Assembly: GCA_964390725.1 (NCBI GenBank)
Contig: CAYMIW010000019.1
Location: 1 to 52,401, forward strand
Direction of reading: 5' to 3'
Length of the DNA: 52,401 nucleotides
Source of the DNA: JAABTH01 sp964390725
Lineage (GTDB): Bacteria > Bacillota > Dethiobacteria > DTU022
The notes below the pieces were generated by a model, which did no database searches, was not told where the DNA came from, and was given only the letters and a program-made list of their open reading frames with translations. This document shows positions 1 to 8,175 of this stretch, piece after piece. Made by a program: the position numbers and the translations under genes. Position 1 is the first letter of the stretch, and each line of letters starts with the position of its first letter.

Positions 1-1055
1 TTAGCGCAAAAAGCCGCATCGGCGCTGTTTTCATTACCGCACTTGGTACAAAATAATGCCTGGGGTTGGGCAACCTCAATTTTATTGCCGCATTTTGAGC
101 AGAATGCTGCACCGGGAGCTGCCGGGGTTCCACACTGCGCACAGGCAACTCCGCCCGCCGGAGCCGGGGCTGCTCCCTGAGCGGGTGCTCCCCCGCTTTG
201 CTGCTGCATACCCTGGGCCATTGCCGCCCCCATGCCGGCACCGATACCCATGCCCATCCCAGCCTGGTTAATGGCATTCATACCCGGGTTGTTAACACTG
301 TCGCGCATTGCTTCCATCTTCTGAACCTGGCTGTAGGTTTCCAGATCACCCATAATATTAACTGTTGACCGTTTGCGTAGAGCCTCCTGCAGGTCTTCCT
401 GCAGGGAAATGTTCTGGGTGGTAAATGAGATAATCTCCAACCCCAGGTTCTGGAAACGCTTGTTAACAGCCTGGAGAACAGCATCGTCAATAATCTGGTA
501 GTTGGCAACCAGCTGCGAAACTGTTACCCCCTGTCCGGCAACTATGGGGGAAAAATTAGAAACTATGTAGCTCCGGAGCTGGCCCCGGATGTCTTCTACT
601 GTGTAAACCGTGTTAGTGCTGGTAACATCTACGAGAAGCTGGGCCGGATCCATAACCCGGAATGAAAAAGTACCGAAGGCTTTAATTTCAACTTGCTCAA
701 ACTTGGGGTCCGGAATCAGGACAGGCTGGGGAGTACCCCACTTTTGGTCGATAAAGCGCTTGGTACTGACATAATATACATCTGATTTGAAGGGTGATTT
801 AAAACCGTAAGACCAGTTTTTAAGGTTGGTCAGCAGGGGCAGGGTTTGTGTATTAAGGGTATAAGTGCCCGGTTCAAGAAAAACATCAGCAATTTTGCCT
901 TCGTTAACGAATATGGCACACTGCCCCGGACGGACAACCAGCTTGCCGTTGTTCTGGATTTCATTATCCTGCATGGGATACTTGTAAACCAGGATTTCCT
1001 GACCGGCATCTTCCCATTCCAGGATATCCAGAAATTGCTTCTTAAAAAAACTCAT
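1..1055 (-). CDS. SPFH-domain protein with C-terminal zinc ribbons (YdjI-like), 3' end cut off
   Basis: Cytoplasmic SPFH/'virion core-like' protein of the kind encoded beside pspA in Bacillota (B. subtilis YdjI); the family is thought to organise membrane-stress complexes with PspA. It begins MSFFKKQFLDILEW and contains a long SPFH region (about residues 30-240) ending in helical residues, a Gly/Met/Ala/Gln-rich linker, then zinc-ribbon CxxC pairs (VACAQCG, FCSKCG, FCTKCG, and a further FCA at the edge). The frame is still open at base 3, so the C-terminus lies outside the window; the TTA at bases 1-3 is out of frame. The start is supported by an AAAGGAGTGG ribosome site 5 nt upstream. It is the last visible gene of a minus-strand operon DUF4178-pspA-SPFH. 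Family placement is confident; function is inference. Confidence 0.85.
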   Translation of the reverse strand, partial: MSFFKKQFLDILEWEDAGQEILVYKYPMQDNEIQNNGKLVVRPGQCAIFVNEGKIADVFLEPGTYTLNTQTLPLLTNLKNWSYGFKSPFKSDVYYVSTKRFIDQKWGTPQPVLIPDPKFEQVEIKAFGTFSFRVMDPAQLLVDVTSTNTVYTVEDIRGQLRSYIVSNFSPIVAGQGVTVSQLVANYQIIDDAVLQAVNKRFQNLGLEIISFTTQNISLQEDLQEALRKRSTVNIMGDLETYSQVQKMEAMRDSVNNPGMNAINQAGMGMGIGAGMGAAMAQGMQQQSGGAPAQGAAPAPAGGVACAQCGTPAAPGAAFCSKCGNKIEVAQPQALFCTKCGNENSADAAFCA

Positions 1056-1078
1056 ATCAGCCACTCCTTTGTCAATAC

Positions 1079-1106
1079 GGCAGCTTCTTCGCAGGAAGAA
1101 GCTGCC
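1079..1106. other. Intercistronic hairpin between pspA and the SPFH gene
   Basis: Perfect 11-bp stem GGCAGCTTCTT / AAGAAGCTGCC with a 6-nt loop in the 68-bp gap between the two operon genes. In the operon direction (minus) no U-tract follows, so it is more likely an mRNA stability or processing element than a terminator. On the plus strand a T6 tract lies a few bases downstream, but no plus-strand gene ends here. Confidence 0.5.
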
Positions 1107-1123
1107 GCCTGCCTTTTTTCCGC

Positions 1124-1798
1124 TTAACTTTCATTCTCCTGGTTCATTTTTTCTTTCAGGGCAGCAAGTTCGTCATCCAAGCTTTTTTCCTGCTCTATTT
1201 TTTGAAATTTTGATTCCATATTCTCGCTGACATTCAACTCCTGGTAAGCTTCGGCCATGGCTGCCTGCTGATCTACTTTACGCTCCATTTTATCCAGCTT
1301 GCCCATCGCGTCCATGGTGGAAGTACTGCTGGTTGCTTTAGCAGCATCTGTCCGGGCCTTGGCGCTTGTATTACGGGCGATCAGGTTATCGCGGCGGCGA
1401 CGGGCCTCTTCAACTTTATCACTGAGCTGGCGCAGATTCTCTTTAAGCACATTAACATCTGCTACCTGCTTTTCATGCTGGGCCCGGAATGCTTCATAAT
1501 CCCTTTCAAATTTTTGCTTCTGGGCGAGAGCATCCCTGGCCATATCCTCTTCACCACGTTTAAGTGATTCCATCGCCCTGGTTTCCCAGCGCTCGGCCTC
1601 AGTGCGATTTTTCTCCACTTCATCCTTCAGACGTTTTTCTTCAGCGATCGAAGCGGCTACGCCCTCGGTCACTTCTTTTTGAATCTTCTCCAGGTCAAGG
1701 ATAATCTGGTTAGCCATTTTCTCAGGATCCTCGGCCTTGTCAATCAGTGCATTAATATTTGATTTGACAACATCGGAAAAACGATTCAGAATACCCAT
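1124..1798 (-). CDS. pspA: PspA/IM30 family phage-shock protein
   Basis: Membrane-binding coiled-coil protein (224 aa) of the PspA/Vipp1/IM30 (ESCRT-III-like) family, which coats and protects the cytoplasmic membrane under envelope stress. The N-terminus MGILNRFSDVVKSNINALID is the family's amphipathic membrane-binding helix, followed by the diagnostic DKAEDPEKM and a long Glu/Lys/Arg/Ala heptad coiled coil to the end. Start chosen at the family-typical MGIL with an AGGGG site in front; a longer in-frame start 28 codons upstream would run into the DUF4178 gene and has no family support. It lies 22 bp behind the DUF4178 stop, second gene of the three-gene stress operon. Length is normal for the family. 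Confidence 0.95.
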   Translation of the reverse strand: MGILNRFSDVVKSNINALIDKAEDPEKMANQIILDLEKIQKEVTEGVAASIAEEKRLKDEVEKNRTEAERWETRAMESLKRGEEDMARDALAQKQKFERDYEAFRAQHEKQVADVNVLKENLRQLSDKVEEARRRRDNLIARNTSAKARTDAAKATSSTSTMDAMGKLDKMERKVDQQAAMAEAYQELNVSENMESKFQKIEQEKSLDDELAALKEKMNQENES

Positions 1799-1820
1799 TT
1801 GATATCCCCTTCCATTTCTT

Positions 1821-2279
1821 TTATTTAGGTTTTGGAAAAACCATGACCGCACTGTTAATAACTGCTTCCCCGCTGAATGCAACCCTGCTGTCGGGTTCCT
1901 TTTGGACGAATAAATAAATATCGCCGCTATCAGCGGCGTAATCGTAATAATCCATGTTCACATAACGGGGATAACCCATGGAAGATGTTCCTATGGCCCG
2001 GCCGCTTTTTTCGCCAACCAGGTTGAATTTCCTGTCCGCCAGAGTTAATTGTTCACCACACTCTTCTGATTCCAGATCTACCTGCTCACCGACAACCAGC
2101 AGATCGCTTCCCTCCTGCTTTCTAACCGCCATCCACCGGATATCGTTTCCGTCTTTCAAACGCATATTAACCGTTGCAGCAGGACCTGCTCCCAGCTTAT
2201 AAACCTGATCGGTGATGAAATCGCGGTTATAAACAGAAATAATATCGCCGGCTTCAACATCATGAATACTTTTAGCCAC
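1821..2279 (-). CDS. DUF4178 domain protein
   Basis: Small soluble protein (152 aa) recognised as DUF4178 from its SH3-like beta-rich layout: an early GDIISV..RDF patch, a middle WMAVRKQ strand, the MDYYDYAA motif and the C-terminal VFPKPK. DUF4178 proteins are commonly found next to PspA and SPFH/YdjI genes; their biochemical role is unknown. First gene of the minus-strand operon, with an AAGGAGGT ribosome site just before the ATG and a sigma-A-type promoter about 60 bp upstream. The grouping suggests a part in membrane-stress protection (inference). Confidence 0.8.
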   Translation of the reverse strand: MAKSIHDVEAGDIISVYNRDFITDQVYKLGAGPAATVNMRLKDGNDIRWMAVRKQEGSDLLVVGEQVDLESEECGEQLTLADRKFNLVGEKSGRAIGTSSMGYPRYVNMDYYDYAADSGDIYLFVQKEPDSRVAFSGEAVINSAVMVFPKPK

Positions 2280-2341
2280 GAACCGACCTCCTTCAAATAT
2301 GTAATTTATTGGGAATTATGAATAATTTTTATTATAGTGTG

Positions 2342-2370
2342 ATTATATACTACCTTAAATTATTAGACAA
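2342..2370 (-). promoter_or_regulatory. Sigma-A-type promoter of the DUF4178-pspA-SPFH operon
   Basis: On the minus strand TTGTCT, a 17-nt spacer and a perfect TATAAT stand about 60 bp before the DUF4178 start. A second TATAAT-like hexamer lies about 10 bp further down. The rest of this 198-bp divergent gap holds only the ribosome sites; I could not pick a clear promoter for the plus-strand glycerate kinase gene. Confidence 0.55.
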
Positions 2371-2477
2371 TAGAACAATTTAACTAATCCTTCTCTTCTG
2401 ACAGTTTACCTGCAGGATTTGGATCGGTTTCGTAGAACTAATGGCCATTCAAGGTTAATAACGGGAGAACTATAAAC

Positions 2478-3611
2478 ATGCGTTTTTTAATAGCCCCTGA
2501 CAAATTTAAAGGAAGCATGTCTGCTGCCGAAGCAGCCAGGCAGATTGCCCTTGGTATCAGGGAAGCAGTACCAGGCGCTGAAGTAGACCTGTTACCACTT
2601 TCTGATGGTGGTGAAGGTTTAAGCGAAGTTCTCTGCGGCGGCGGGAAAGGCGCTTTCATGGAAACCACAGTGACAGGTCCTCTTGGCAAACCGGTTAAGG
2701 CCAGGTGGGGTATTAGCAGCAGCGGTAAAAAAGCAATTATTGAAATGGCTGCCGCTTCCGGTCTTTCCCTGCTGACAGAACAAGAACGTAATCCTGCTGT
2801 AACCACCACCTTTGGTACCGGCCAGTTAATTCGCGCTGCCCTGGATCAGGGATGCAGCGAACTGATTATCGGCATCGGGGGCAGTGCCTCCAACGACGGG
2901 GGGGTGGGCATGGCCCAGGCCCTTGGGGCATCTTTTAAAGATAACCGGGGTAACGAAATTGGTTATGGTGGAGCTGAATTAATTCGCCTCAGCAGAATTG
3001 ATCTATCAAACCTTGATCCCCGCCTGGAAAAAGTTGTTGTGCAGGCTGCCTGTGACGTGAAGAACCCCCTCACCGGGAAACAGGGTGCATCACTGGTATA
3101 TGGTCCGCAAAAGGGAGCCGACCTGGAAACAGCCCTATTTCTTGATCGCGCTCTAACCCACCTGGCTGCAGTTGTTAAAAGAGAATTGCAGATCGATCTT
3201 GAGCAAATTCCCGGTGGTGGCGCAGCGGGAGGGCTTGGTGCCGGTTTGTCTGCATTCCTGAATGCTGAACTTACCCCGGGGATTGATCTGGTTCTGGATG
3301 CCCTGAATTTTGATCAATACCTGCAGGGCTGCTCTTTGGTTATTACCGGGGAAGGAAGTCTTGACAGCCAATCTCTACAGGGCAAAACACCAGTTGGAGT
3401 GGCAGCAAGAGCCGCGGCCTGCTCAGTTCCGGTTATAAGCCTTGCCGGCAGAATTTCCGGCCCTCTCCACCTTTTTCATGAAGCCGGTATTGCCGCCTGC
3501 TTTGCCCTTGCCGACGGGCCTCTCAGCCTGGATGAATCAATAAGAAGGGCGCCGGAATTACTGAAAAACAAAACCGCTGAACTGATGCGGCTGTGGATAA
3601 CAGCACACTAA
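2478..3611 (+). CDS. Glycerate 2-kinase (GarK/GlxK family)
   Basis: ATP-dependent kinase converting D-glycerate to 2-phosphoglycerate, feeding serine/glyoxylate or sugar-acid catabolism into lower glycolysis. The 377-aa length and layout match the GarK/GlxK family: N-terminal IAPDKFKGSMSAAEAA, LPLSDGGEG, the glycine-rich IIGIGGSASNDGG nucleotide loop near residue 135, the GGGAAGGLGAG loop near residue 250 and VITGEGSLDSQS near residue 290. A GGGAG ribosome site precedes the ATG. It is monocistronic: divergent from the stress operon and closed by a strong terminator directly after the stop. Whether garK or glxK is the better symbol cannot be decided from sequence. Confidence 0.93.
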   Translation: MRFLIAPDKFKGSMSAAEAARQIALGIREAVPGAEVDLLPLSDGGEGLSEVLCGGGKGAFMETTVTGPLGKPVKARWGISSSGKKAIIEMAAASGLSLLTEQERNPAVTTTFGTGQLIRAALDQGCSELIIGIGGSASNDGGVGMAQALGASFKDNRGNEIGYGGAELIRLSRIDLSNLDPRLEKVVVQAACDVKNPLTGKQGASLVYGPQKGADLETALFLDRALTHLAAVVKRELQIDLEQIPGGGAAGGLGAGLSAFLNAELTPGIDLVLDALNFDQYLQGCSLVITGEGSLDSQSLQGKTPVGVAARAAACSVPVISLAGRISGPLHLFHEAGIAACFALADGPLSLDESIRRAPELLKNKTAELMRLWITAH

Positions 3612-3641
3612 AAAAGCCCGCAGCAATGCTGCGGGCTTTTT
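3611..3641. terminator. Strong bidirectional terminator
   Basis: Perfect 14-bp inverted repeat (AAAAAGCCCGCAGC, loop AAT, mirror arm ending in T5) between the convergent glycerate kinase and lipoprotein genes. It has a U-tract in both directions and can serve both. Confidence 0.92.
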
Positions 3642-3653
3642 ACACTTTGTTAT

Positions 3654-4253
3654 TTATTCGTTCAACGTTAAAACTCTACGCCCATCTATCTCCATATCGC
3701 GCACATCAAAAACAACTTCGGAATCTATATTAATCGCCATTATATCGTAGGTTCCCGGATCCACAAAGAAGATTCTTCCCCCGGTTTCGGCCAGGATAAC
3801 ATCGGTATCACCCAGCCAGTCATCGCCCCAGTCTTCACTTTCGGAAGGGGAAATAAAAAAGAGGGCTATATCTTTATCCGATTTATTTTCAAAAAGAATC
3901 GGCACTTCGTCTTCGCCCCCGACAACGATTTCAGTATCGTCGCTGATGTTCCAGGCGCTGTGAACAACGTAGAGCTCATAAGTAAACAGAGCCAGGTTAT
4001 AATTGCCTTCGGGCAAGATAAAATCATAGGTTTCATCGGGTTCAATCACATTATCTCCCAACAGGTCTTCGCCCCACTCATCAAGTCCTGGACCAAAAAA
4101 AGCCGCCCAGGATATAATTATATCTTCAGTATTATTTTTAACTCTTATAGTTATGGTATTCTCATCGACAACCTCAGGATCATCAGTGCCGCAACCACTA
4201 AACACAAGCAGGCAGGATATACAGATGAGAACAATTATCAATTTCTTAACCAT
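3654..4253 (-). CDS. Secreted lipoprotein with two copies of a WG..LG-type beta domain
   Basis: Surface-anchored lipoprotein (199 aa). The N-terminus has positive charge, a hydrophobic stretch and the lipobox VFSGC with the lipidated Cys at residue 21. The mature part contains two diverged copies of one unit: about residues 45-110 (DEWGEDLLGDNVIEPDETYD ... PEGNYNLALF) and about 125-190 (EDWGDDWLGDTDVILAE ... DPGTYDIMAI). Each has WG-D/E-D-x-LGD, a short loop, then a GxY strand. Similar single units occur in secreted bacterial proteins of unknown function. The mature part is highly acidic with few lysines. Start supported by GGAGG. The gene stands alone, facing the glycerate kinase gene across the shared terminator. 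No enzyme motif seen; binding or structural role likely. Confidence 0.7.
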   Translation of the reverse strand: MVKKLIIVLICISCLLVFSGCGTDDPEVVDENTITIRVKNNTEDIIISWAAFFGPGLDEWGEDLLGDNVIEPDETYDFILPEGNYNLALFTYELYVVHSAWNISDDTEIVVGGEDEVPILFENKSDKDIALFFISPSESEDWGDDWLGDTDVILAETGGRIFFVDPGTYDIMAINIDSEVVFDVRDMEIDGRRVLTLNE

Positions 4254-4439
4254 GATCAGCCTCCAGTATGCGTCCTTTCACCGGAATGAAAAATTACTGT
4301 TCTTTTTAGTGGAAGTCATATGAAACAGTAATTATACCGGCTAAAAGTAATATATAGTTCAGACGCTTATTATAGCCTTTGTAATTTTATCACATCTGTT
4401 CATTAAATCAAGTTAGGTAATTCTATCCATCTTTTCCCT

Positions 4440-4468
4440 TTGCATATGCTGCCGCAATAGGTTATACT
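4440..4468 (+). promoter_or_regulatory. Promoter of the MATE transporter gene
   Basis: TTGCAT, 17-nt spacer and TATACT about 70 bp before the start codon, leaving a leader of about 60 nt. The 285-bp gap between the lipoprotein and MATE genes otherwise shows nothing I recognise. Confidence 0.5.
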
Positions 4469-4538
4469 AAAAAGGTTAAATTACTTGCCAGTGACAGCTT
4501 GAGCTGCCCTATTTTAGAAACCCAAGGGAGTTTTTTTA

Positions 4539-5906
4539 ATGAAAGTACAGAGCGAACGCCTCGGAACAGCCCCAATACCCAAACTACTGGTGGATTTAGC
4601 CCTGCCGGCCACGGTGGGTATGGTAGCCATGGCCCTGCATAATGTGATCGATGCTATCTATATCGGCAGGGGAGTGGGTACAGAGGGTGTAGCTGCCGCT
4701 GCAATCACATTTCCCCTGAATATGATCATCATGGCCCTGAGCGGGGCAATCGGTATCGGAGGCGCTTCCGTAGTATCGCGGGCCCTGGGAGCAGGCTTGC
4801 GCGAAAAAGCCGATAAGGCTTTCGGCAGCATCATTTCTATGACATTGATTGTCGGTATAGCCGGGATCGTGCTCGGCTTAACCTACCTTACCCCCATGCT
4901 AAGGCTTTTTGGCGCCAGTGATGCTATTCTGCCTTACAGTTGTGATTACCTGGGAATAATATTATACGGAACGGCATTCTTTTCTTTCACTTTTGCCATG
5001 AACAACCTGGTCAGGGCTGAAGGAAATGCCCGCGTAGCTATGGCTACGATGATTACATCATCGGTCCTTAATATAATAATTACTCCAATTTTTATGTTTG
5101 GATTCAACCTGGGAATAAAAGGCGCCGCATACGGTACCGTAGCGGCCCAGTTTATTACTTCGATGTTTTTGTTAATATACTTTTTAACAGGTAAAAGCAC
5201 TTTAACAATCAGGCTTCCCTTCCTGGTACCCAGGTTTAACCTGGTAAAGGAAATCCTGTCTATCGGCGCCTCTGCATTTGTCAGGCAGGGTTCATCCAGC
5301 ATAATGATCATCATTGCCAACAACCTGCTGGTTCATTATGGTGGCGACCTGGCGCTGGCTGCCCTGGGCATCATCCACAGGGTAATCATGTTCACCCTGA
5401 TGCCAAGCCTGGGTATTGTACAGGGAGCACTGCCAATCGTCGGTTTCAATTATGGAGCCAAACAGAGAGCCAGGGTTAATGAAGCCATCTTGCTGGCTAT
5501 CAAAGCAGCAACTGTAATTTCATCACTTGCTTTTATCCTGGTGATGGGTTTCCCCGGCCTTTTAATGAGAATTTTCACTAATGACCCCGCCCTGATAAAT
5601 ATGGGTATTCCTGGCCTGCGGTTAATCTTTGCCCTTTCTTTCACCATTGGGATGCAGATGGTGGTTGGAGGAATTTTTCAGGCTCTCGGCAAAGCAGTTG
5701 AAGCTTTCATAATGTCCATGGCCAGGCAGGTGATATTTTTAATACCAGCCCTTTTCCTGTTCCCACTCTTCCTGGGTCTAGAGGGAATTTGGCTTGCTTT
5801 CCCGGTAGCCGACCTGTTTGCCCTGGTAATGACCATTGTGCTGATCCGGATGAACAAAGAATTCTTTGTACCGAAAAGTGAAAAGTTAATCGCTGTCTCC
5901 AGCTGA
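4539..5906 (+). CDS. MATE family efflux transporter
   Basis: Twelve-helix multidrug/metabolite exporter of the MATE family (455 aa, normal length), expected to run on Na+ or H+ antiport in the cytoplasmic membrane. It starts LGTAPIPKLLVDLALPATVG, typical of the bacterial MepA/DinF-like branch, and shows the two six-helix halves, including GIGGASVVSRALGAG in the first half and GIVQGALPIVGFNYGAKQ at the start of the second, both family hallmarks. Its own promoter and a long leader suggest separate expression. The substrate cannot be predicted. Confidence 0.93.
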   Translation: MKVQSERLGTAPIPKLLVDLALPATVGMVAMALHNVIDAIYIGRGVGTEGVAAAAITFPLNMIIMALSGAIGIGGASVVSRALGAGLREKADKAFGSIISMTLIVGIAGIVLGLTYLTPMLRLFGASDAILPYSCDYLGIILYGTAFFSFTFAMNNLVRAEGNARVAMATMITSSVLNIIITPIFMFGFNLGIKGAAYGTVAAQFITSMFLLIYFLTGKSTLTIRLPFLVPRFNLVKEILSIGASAFVRQGSSSIMIIIANNLLVHYGGDLALAALGIIHRVIMFTLMPSLGIVQGALPIVGFNYGAKQRARVNEAILLAIKAATVISSLAFILVMGFPGLLMRIFTNDPALINMGIPGLRLIFALSFTIGMQMVVGGIFQALGKAVEAFIMSMARQVIFLIPALFLFPLFLGLEGIWLAFPVADLFALVMTIVLIRMNKEFFVPKSEKLIAVSS

Positions 5907-6028
5907 TCGCCATAAATGATCTTTGAACGGAAGTCAATGAAAGCAGTTATGGTTTCATACCCGTTCCCTTGTATTTTTTATGTTAAAATATCATCAAGAA
6001 AGTATAACCTACGCGGAGGTGATCTTTT

Positions 6029-6283
6029 ATGGGTATATTAACATGGCTTATTGTCGGCGCAATCGCCGGGTGGCTTGCCGGGCTGGTAATGAAAGGCCGC
6101 GGTTTCGGTTTAATCGGCAACATTATAGTCGGTATCATCGGTGCACTGGTTGGCGGCTGGCTGGCCGGCGCGATATTTAATGTTGGTAATGCAGTTAGCG
6201 GTTTTAACCTGTCAACACTGATAGTTTCTTTTCTCGGCGCAGTTGTGGTTCTTTATATTGCTAATCTTTTAGGGAAAAAATAG
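6029..6283 (+). CDS. GlsB/YeaQ/YmgE family small membrane protein
   Basis: An 84-aa, three-helix, glycine-rich membrane protein of the transglycosylase-associated/YeaQ family, often stress-induced in bacteria; no enzymatic activity is established. It begins MGILTWLIVGAIAGWLAG, has the family GRGFGLIGNIIVGIIGA segment and ends in LGKK. A near-perfect GGAGGTGAT ribosome site predicts strong translation. The start of rlmD lies 4 bp beyond the stop, so the two may be cotranscribed, probably without functional link. Confidence 0.92.
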   Translation: MGILTWLIVGAIAGWLAGLVMKGRGFGLIGNIIVGIIGALVGGWLAGAIFNVGNAVSGFNLSTLIVSFLGAVVVLYIANLLGKK

Positions 6284-6287
6284 ACCT

Positions 6288-7649
6288 ATGCCTGAAGAGA
6301 ACAATCAAACAAAATATAATCTTGGTCAAACAGTTTCTCTTTCAATCCGTGATCTTAACCATAGGGGCGAAGGGGTGGGTAAAGCAGACGGCTTTACCCT
6401 TTTTGTTCAGGGAGCCCTGCCCGGTGAAACAGTTACCGCTTCCATAACAAAATTGCATAAAAGCTATGGCCAGGCAGAACTTATATCAACAGAACAGATT
6501 TCACTACACAGGATAAAACCTGCCTGCTCTCACTTCTCCGTCTGCGGAGGATGCAGCCTGCAGCACCTGGCCTATGAGAGCCAGCTTACCTGGAAAAGGA
6601 GCAGGGTAACCGAAGCACTACGCCGAATAGCCGGCCTGGAATCAGCAGAAGAACCGGTAATCGGCATGCAAAACCCCTGGCACTACCGCAACAAGGCCAG
6701 GATTCACCTGGGAATGGAAAATGGAAAAGTTGTTGGCGGTTTTTACCGGCTTGGCAGTAAAAATATTATTGACCTCAAACACTGCCCGGTCCAGCATCCA
6801 CTGACCGAGCAGTTAATCACCTCTATCCGCAGCGCGCTCAATACACTGGTTGCGGAACACAATATTGAAAAGGCTCTACCTGTAACCGGAGCAACTATTC
6901 GCACATCATTTTCTGCAGGCAGATCATTAATCGTTTTTCATGCAGCTCCCGGTAGAACTTACATTAAAATCCTTAAAAAAATTGCATCGCTGATAGTCGA
7001 AAAATCGGGAGACTTTATTGAAGGTATTGTTTTAATGCATCATGGTAAAAACAGCTCGGGAACAACCGTGCTGTACGGGCAGCCAATGCTGCATGAAAAT
7101 ATAGACCCCTTCAAGTACAGGATCTCCCCCCTCTCTTTTTTCCAGGTTAATTCAAGGCAGGCTAAAGTGCTCTATGAAAAAGCTGTCTCTTTAGCCGGAG
7201 AAACCCGCACTGCCCTGGATATTTTCTGTGGAACCGGAAATTTTTCTCTCTACCTGAGCCAGGCTGCCGAAAGTGTAACCGGTCTGGATTCTTCTGCCGA
7301 CGCCATCCGCGATGCTGCGACCAACGCCTTACTGAACAATGTTAATAATGTTGAATTTCTAAAAACCCGGGCAGAAGATATCACCACAAAAGACCTGGAT
7401 AAACTTCACCCTCTTACTATTTATCTTAACCCCCCTCGTGGGGGCTGTCCTGCTTCCATGCTTAAAACAGTAACTTCTGCCAAAGCAGAACGCATAATCT
7501 ATATTTCCTGCAATCCGGCAACCCTGGCCCGCGATCTGGCAATAATCAAGCCGGCAGGTTATACAGTGCAATCGGTACAGCCTATTGATATGTTTCCACA
7601 TACAACCCACGTCGAGACGGTAGTATTGATGACAAGGGTAAAAGAGTGA
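6288..7649 (+). CDS. rlmD: 23S rRNA (uracil-5-)-methyltransferase RlmD/RumA family
   Basis: SAM-dependent RNA m5U methylase (453 aa). It has an N-terminal TRAM RNA-binding domain (residues about 5-65), a 4Fe-4S cluster motif (CSHFSVCGGC near residue 80, plus a later Cys in KHCPVQH), the SAM loop LDIFCGTGNFS, the YLNPPRGGC motif and the catalytic nucleophile Cys in YISCNPATLARD. The order and length match TrmA/RlmD enzymes. Bacillota often carry two paralogues (RlmCD-type), so U747 versus U1939 specificity is uncertain. The start 4 bp after the preceding gene has only a weak AGGG site, consistent with translational coupling. Confidence 0.93.
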   Translation: MPEENNQTKYNLGQTVSLSIRDLNHRGEGVGKADGFTLFVQGALPGETVTASITKLHKSYGQAELISTEQISLHRIKPACSHFSVCGGCSLQHLAYESQLTWKRSRVTEALRRIAGLESAEEPVIGMQNPWHYRNKARIHLGMENGKVVGGFYRLGSKNIIDLKHCPVQHPLTEQLITSIRSALNTLVAEHNIEKALPVTGATIRTSFSAGRSLIVFHAAPGRTYIKILKKIASLIVEKSGDFIEGIVLMHHGKNSSGTTVLYGQPMLHENIDPFKYRISPLSFFQVNSRQAKVLYEKAVSLAGETRTALDIFCGTGNFSLYLSQAAESVTGLDSSADAIRDAATNALLNNVNNVEFLKTRAEDITTKDLDKLHPLTIYLNPPRGGCPASMLKTVTSAKAERIIYISCNPATLARDLAIIKPAGYTVQSVQPIDMFPHTTHVETVVLMTRVKE

Positions 7650-7868
7650 GTGTGTGGAAAAAACTTGAAATAAAAATTTGGGATTTTTGTTGATCTAAAA
7701 TCGGTGACTGAAAACTGCGATTTTATTGCTGCGTGGGAATATATCCAAAGGTTAGATTTTGAAGCGTACAGAGCGGATTAGATGTTTTTGAAAATTTCAA
7801 GGTTGAGAGTATAGGTTGTATGTGATAGACAATAAATCGGAGTTGTTTTAAAGTTTATTTGTAGAGTG

Positions 7869-7901
7869 AATAGCAGACTTGATTATGAGTTTGCTATTTT
7901 T
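7869..7901 (+). terminator. Rho-independent terminator before the XRE gene
   Basis: 10-bp stem (AATAGCAGAC / GTTTGCTATT, one G-U) followed by T5. It sits 220 bp past rlmD. The 325-bp gap 7650-7974 has no coding frame I can support; it is clearly more AT-rich than rlmD and marks the left edge of the accessory patch. Confidence 0.6.
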
Positions 7902-7922
7902 ATGATTATATGCAATTTATAA

Positions 7923-7951
7923 TTTACACAATGCAATCTATATAGTATAAT
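7923..7951 (+). promoter_or_regulatory. Promoter of the XRE regulator gene
   Basis: TTTACA, 17-nt spacer and perfect TATAAT, ending 23 bp before the start codon with an AAAGGAGG site between. A regulator of this type would be expected to bind over it. Confidence 0.65.
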
Positions 7952-7974
7952 ATGTAATATAAAGGAGGCTAAAG

Positions 7975-8175
7975 ATGAAAAATAAACGCATGAAAATAGC
8001 TCGTGTGGAACGTGATATGAAACAAGAAGATTTGGCAAAAACAGTTGGTGTAACAAGGCAAACAATTGGCCTAATCGAGGCGGGAGATTATAATCCAACA
8101 CTAAATCTGTGTATCGCAATTTGCAAAGCATTAGGTAAAACATTAAATGATTTATTTTGGGAGGAAAAACAATGA
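7975..8175 (+). CDS. Small XRE/Cro-type HTH transcriptional regulator
   Basis: A 66-aa protein that is almost wholly one helix-turn-helix domain: RMKIARVERDMKQEDLAKTV, then VTRQTIGLIEAGDYNPTL and a final LGKTLNDLFWEE. This is the YgzD/YozG-like minimal XRE type usually found directly upstream of a membrane protein gene. Its stop overlaps the next start by ATGA, so the pair is translationally coupled. It is probably an autoregulator of the pair. Codon use and AT content differ from rlmD, suggesting acquisition. Confidence 0.88.
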   Translation: MKNKRMKIARVERDMKQEDLAKTVGVTRQTIGLIEAGDYNPTLNLCIAICKALGKTLNDLFWEEKQ

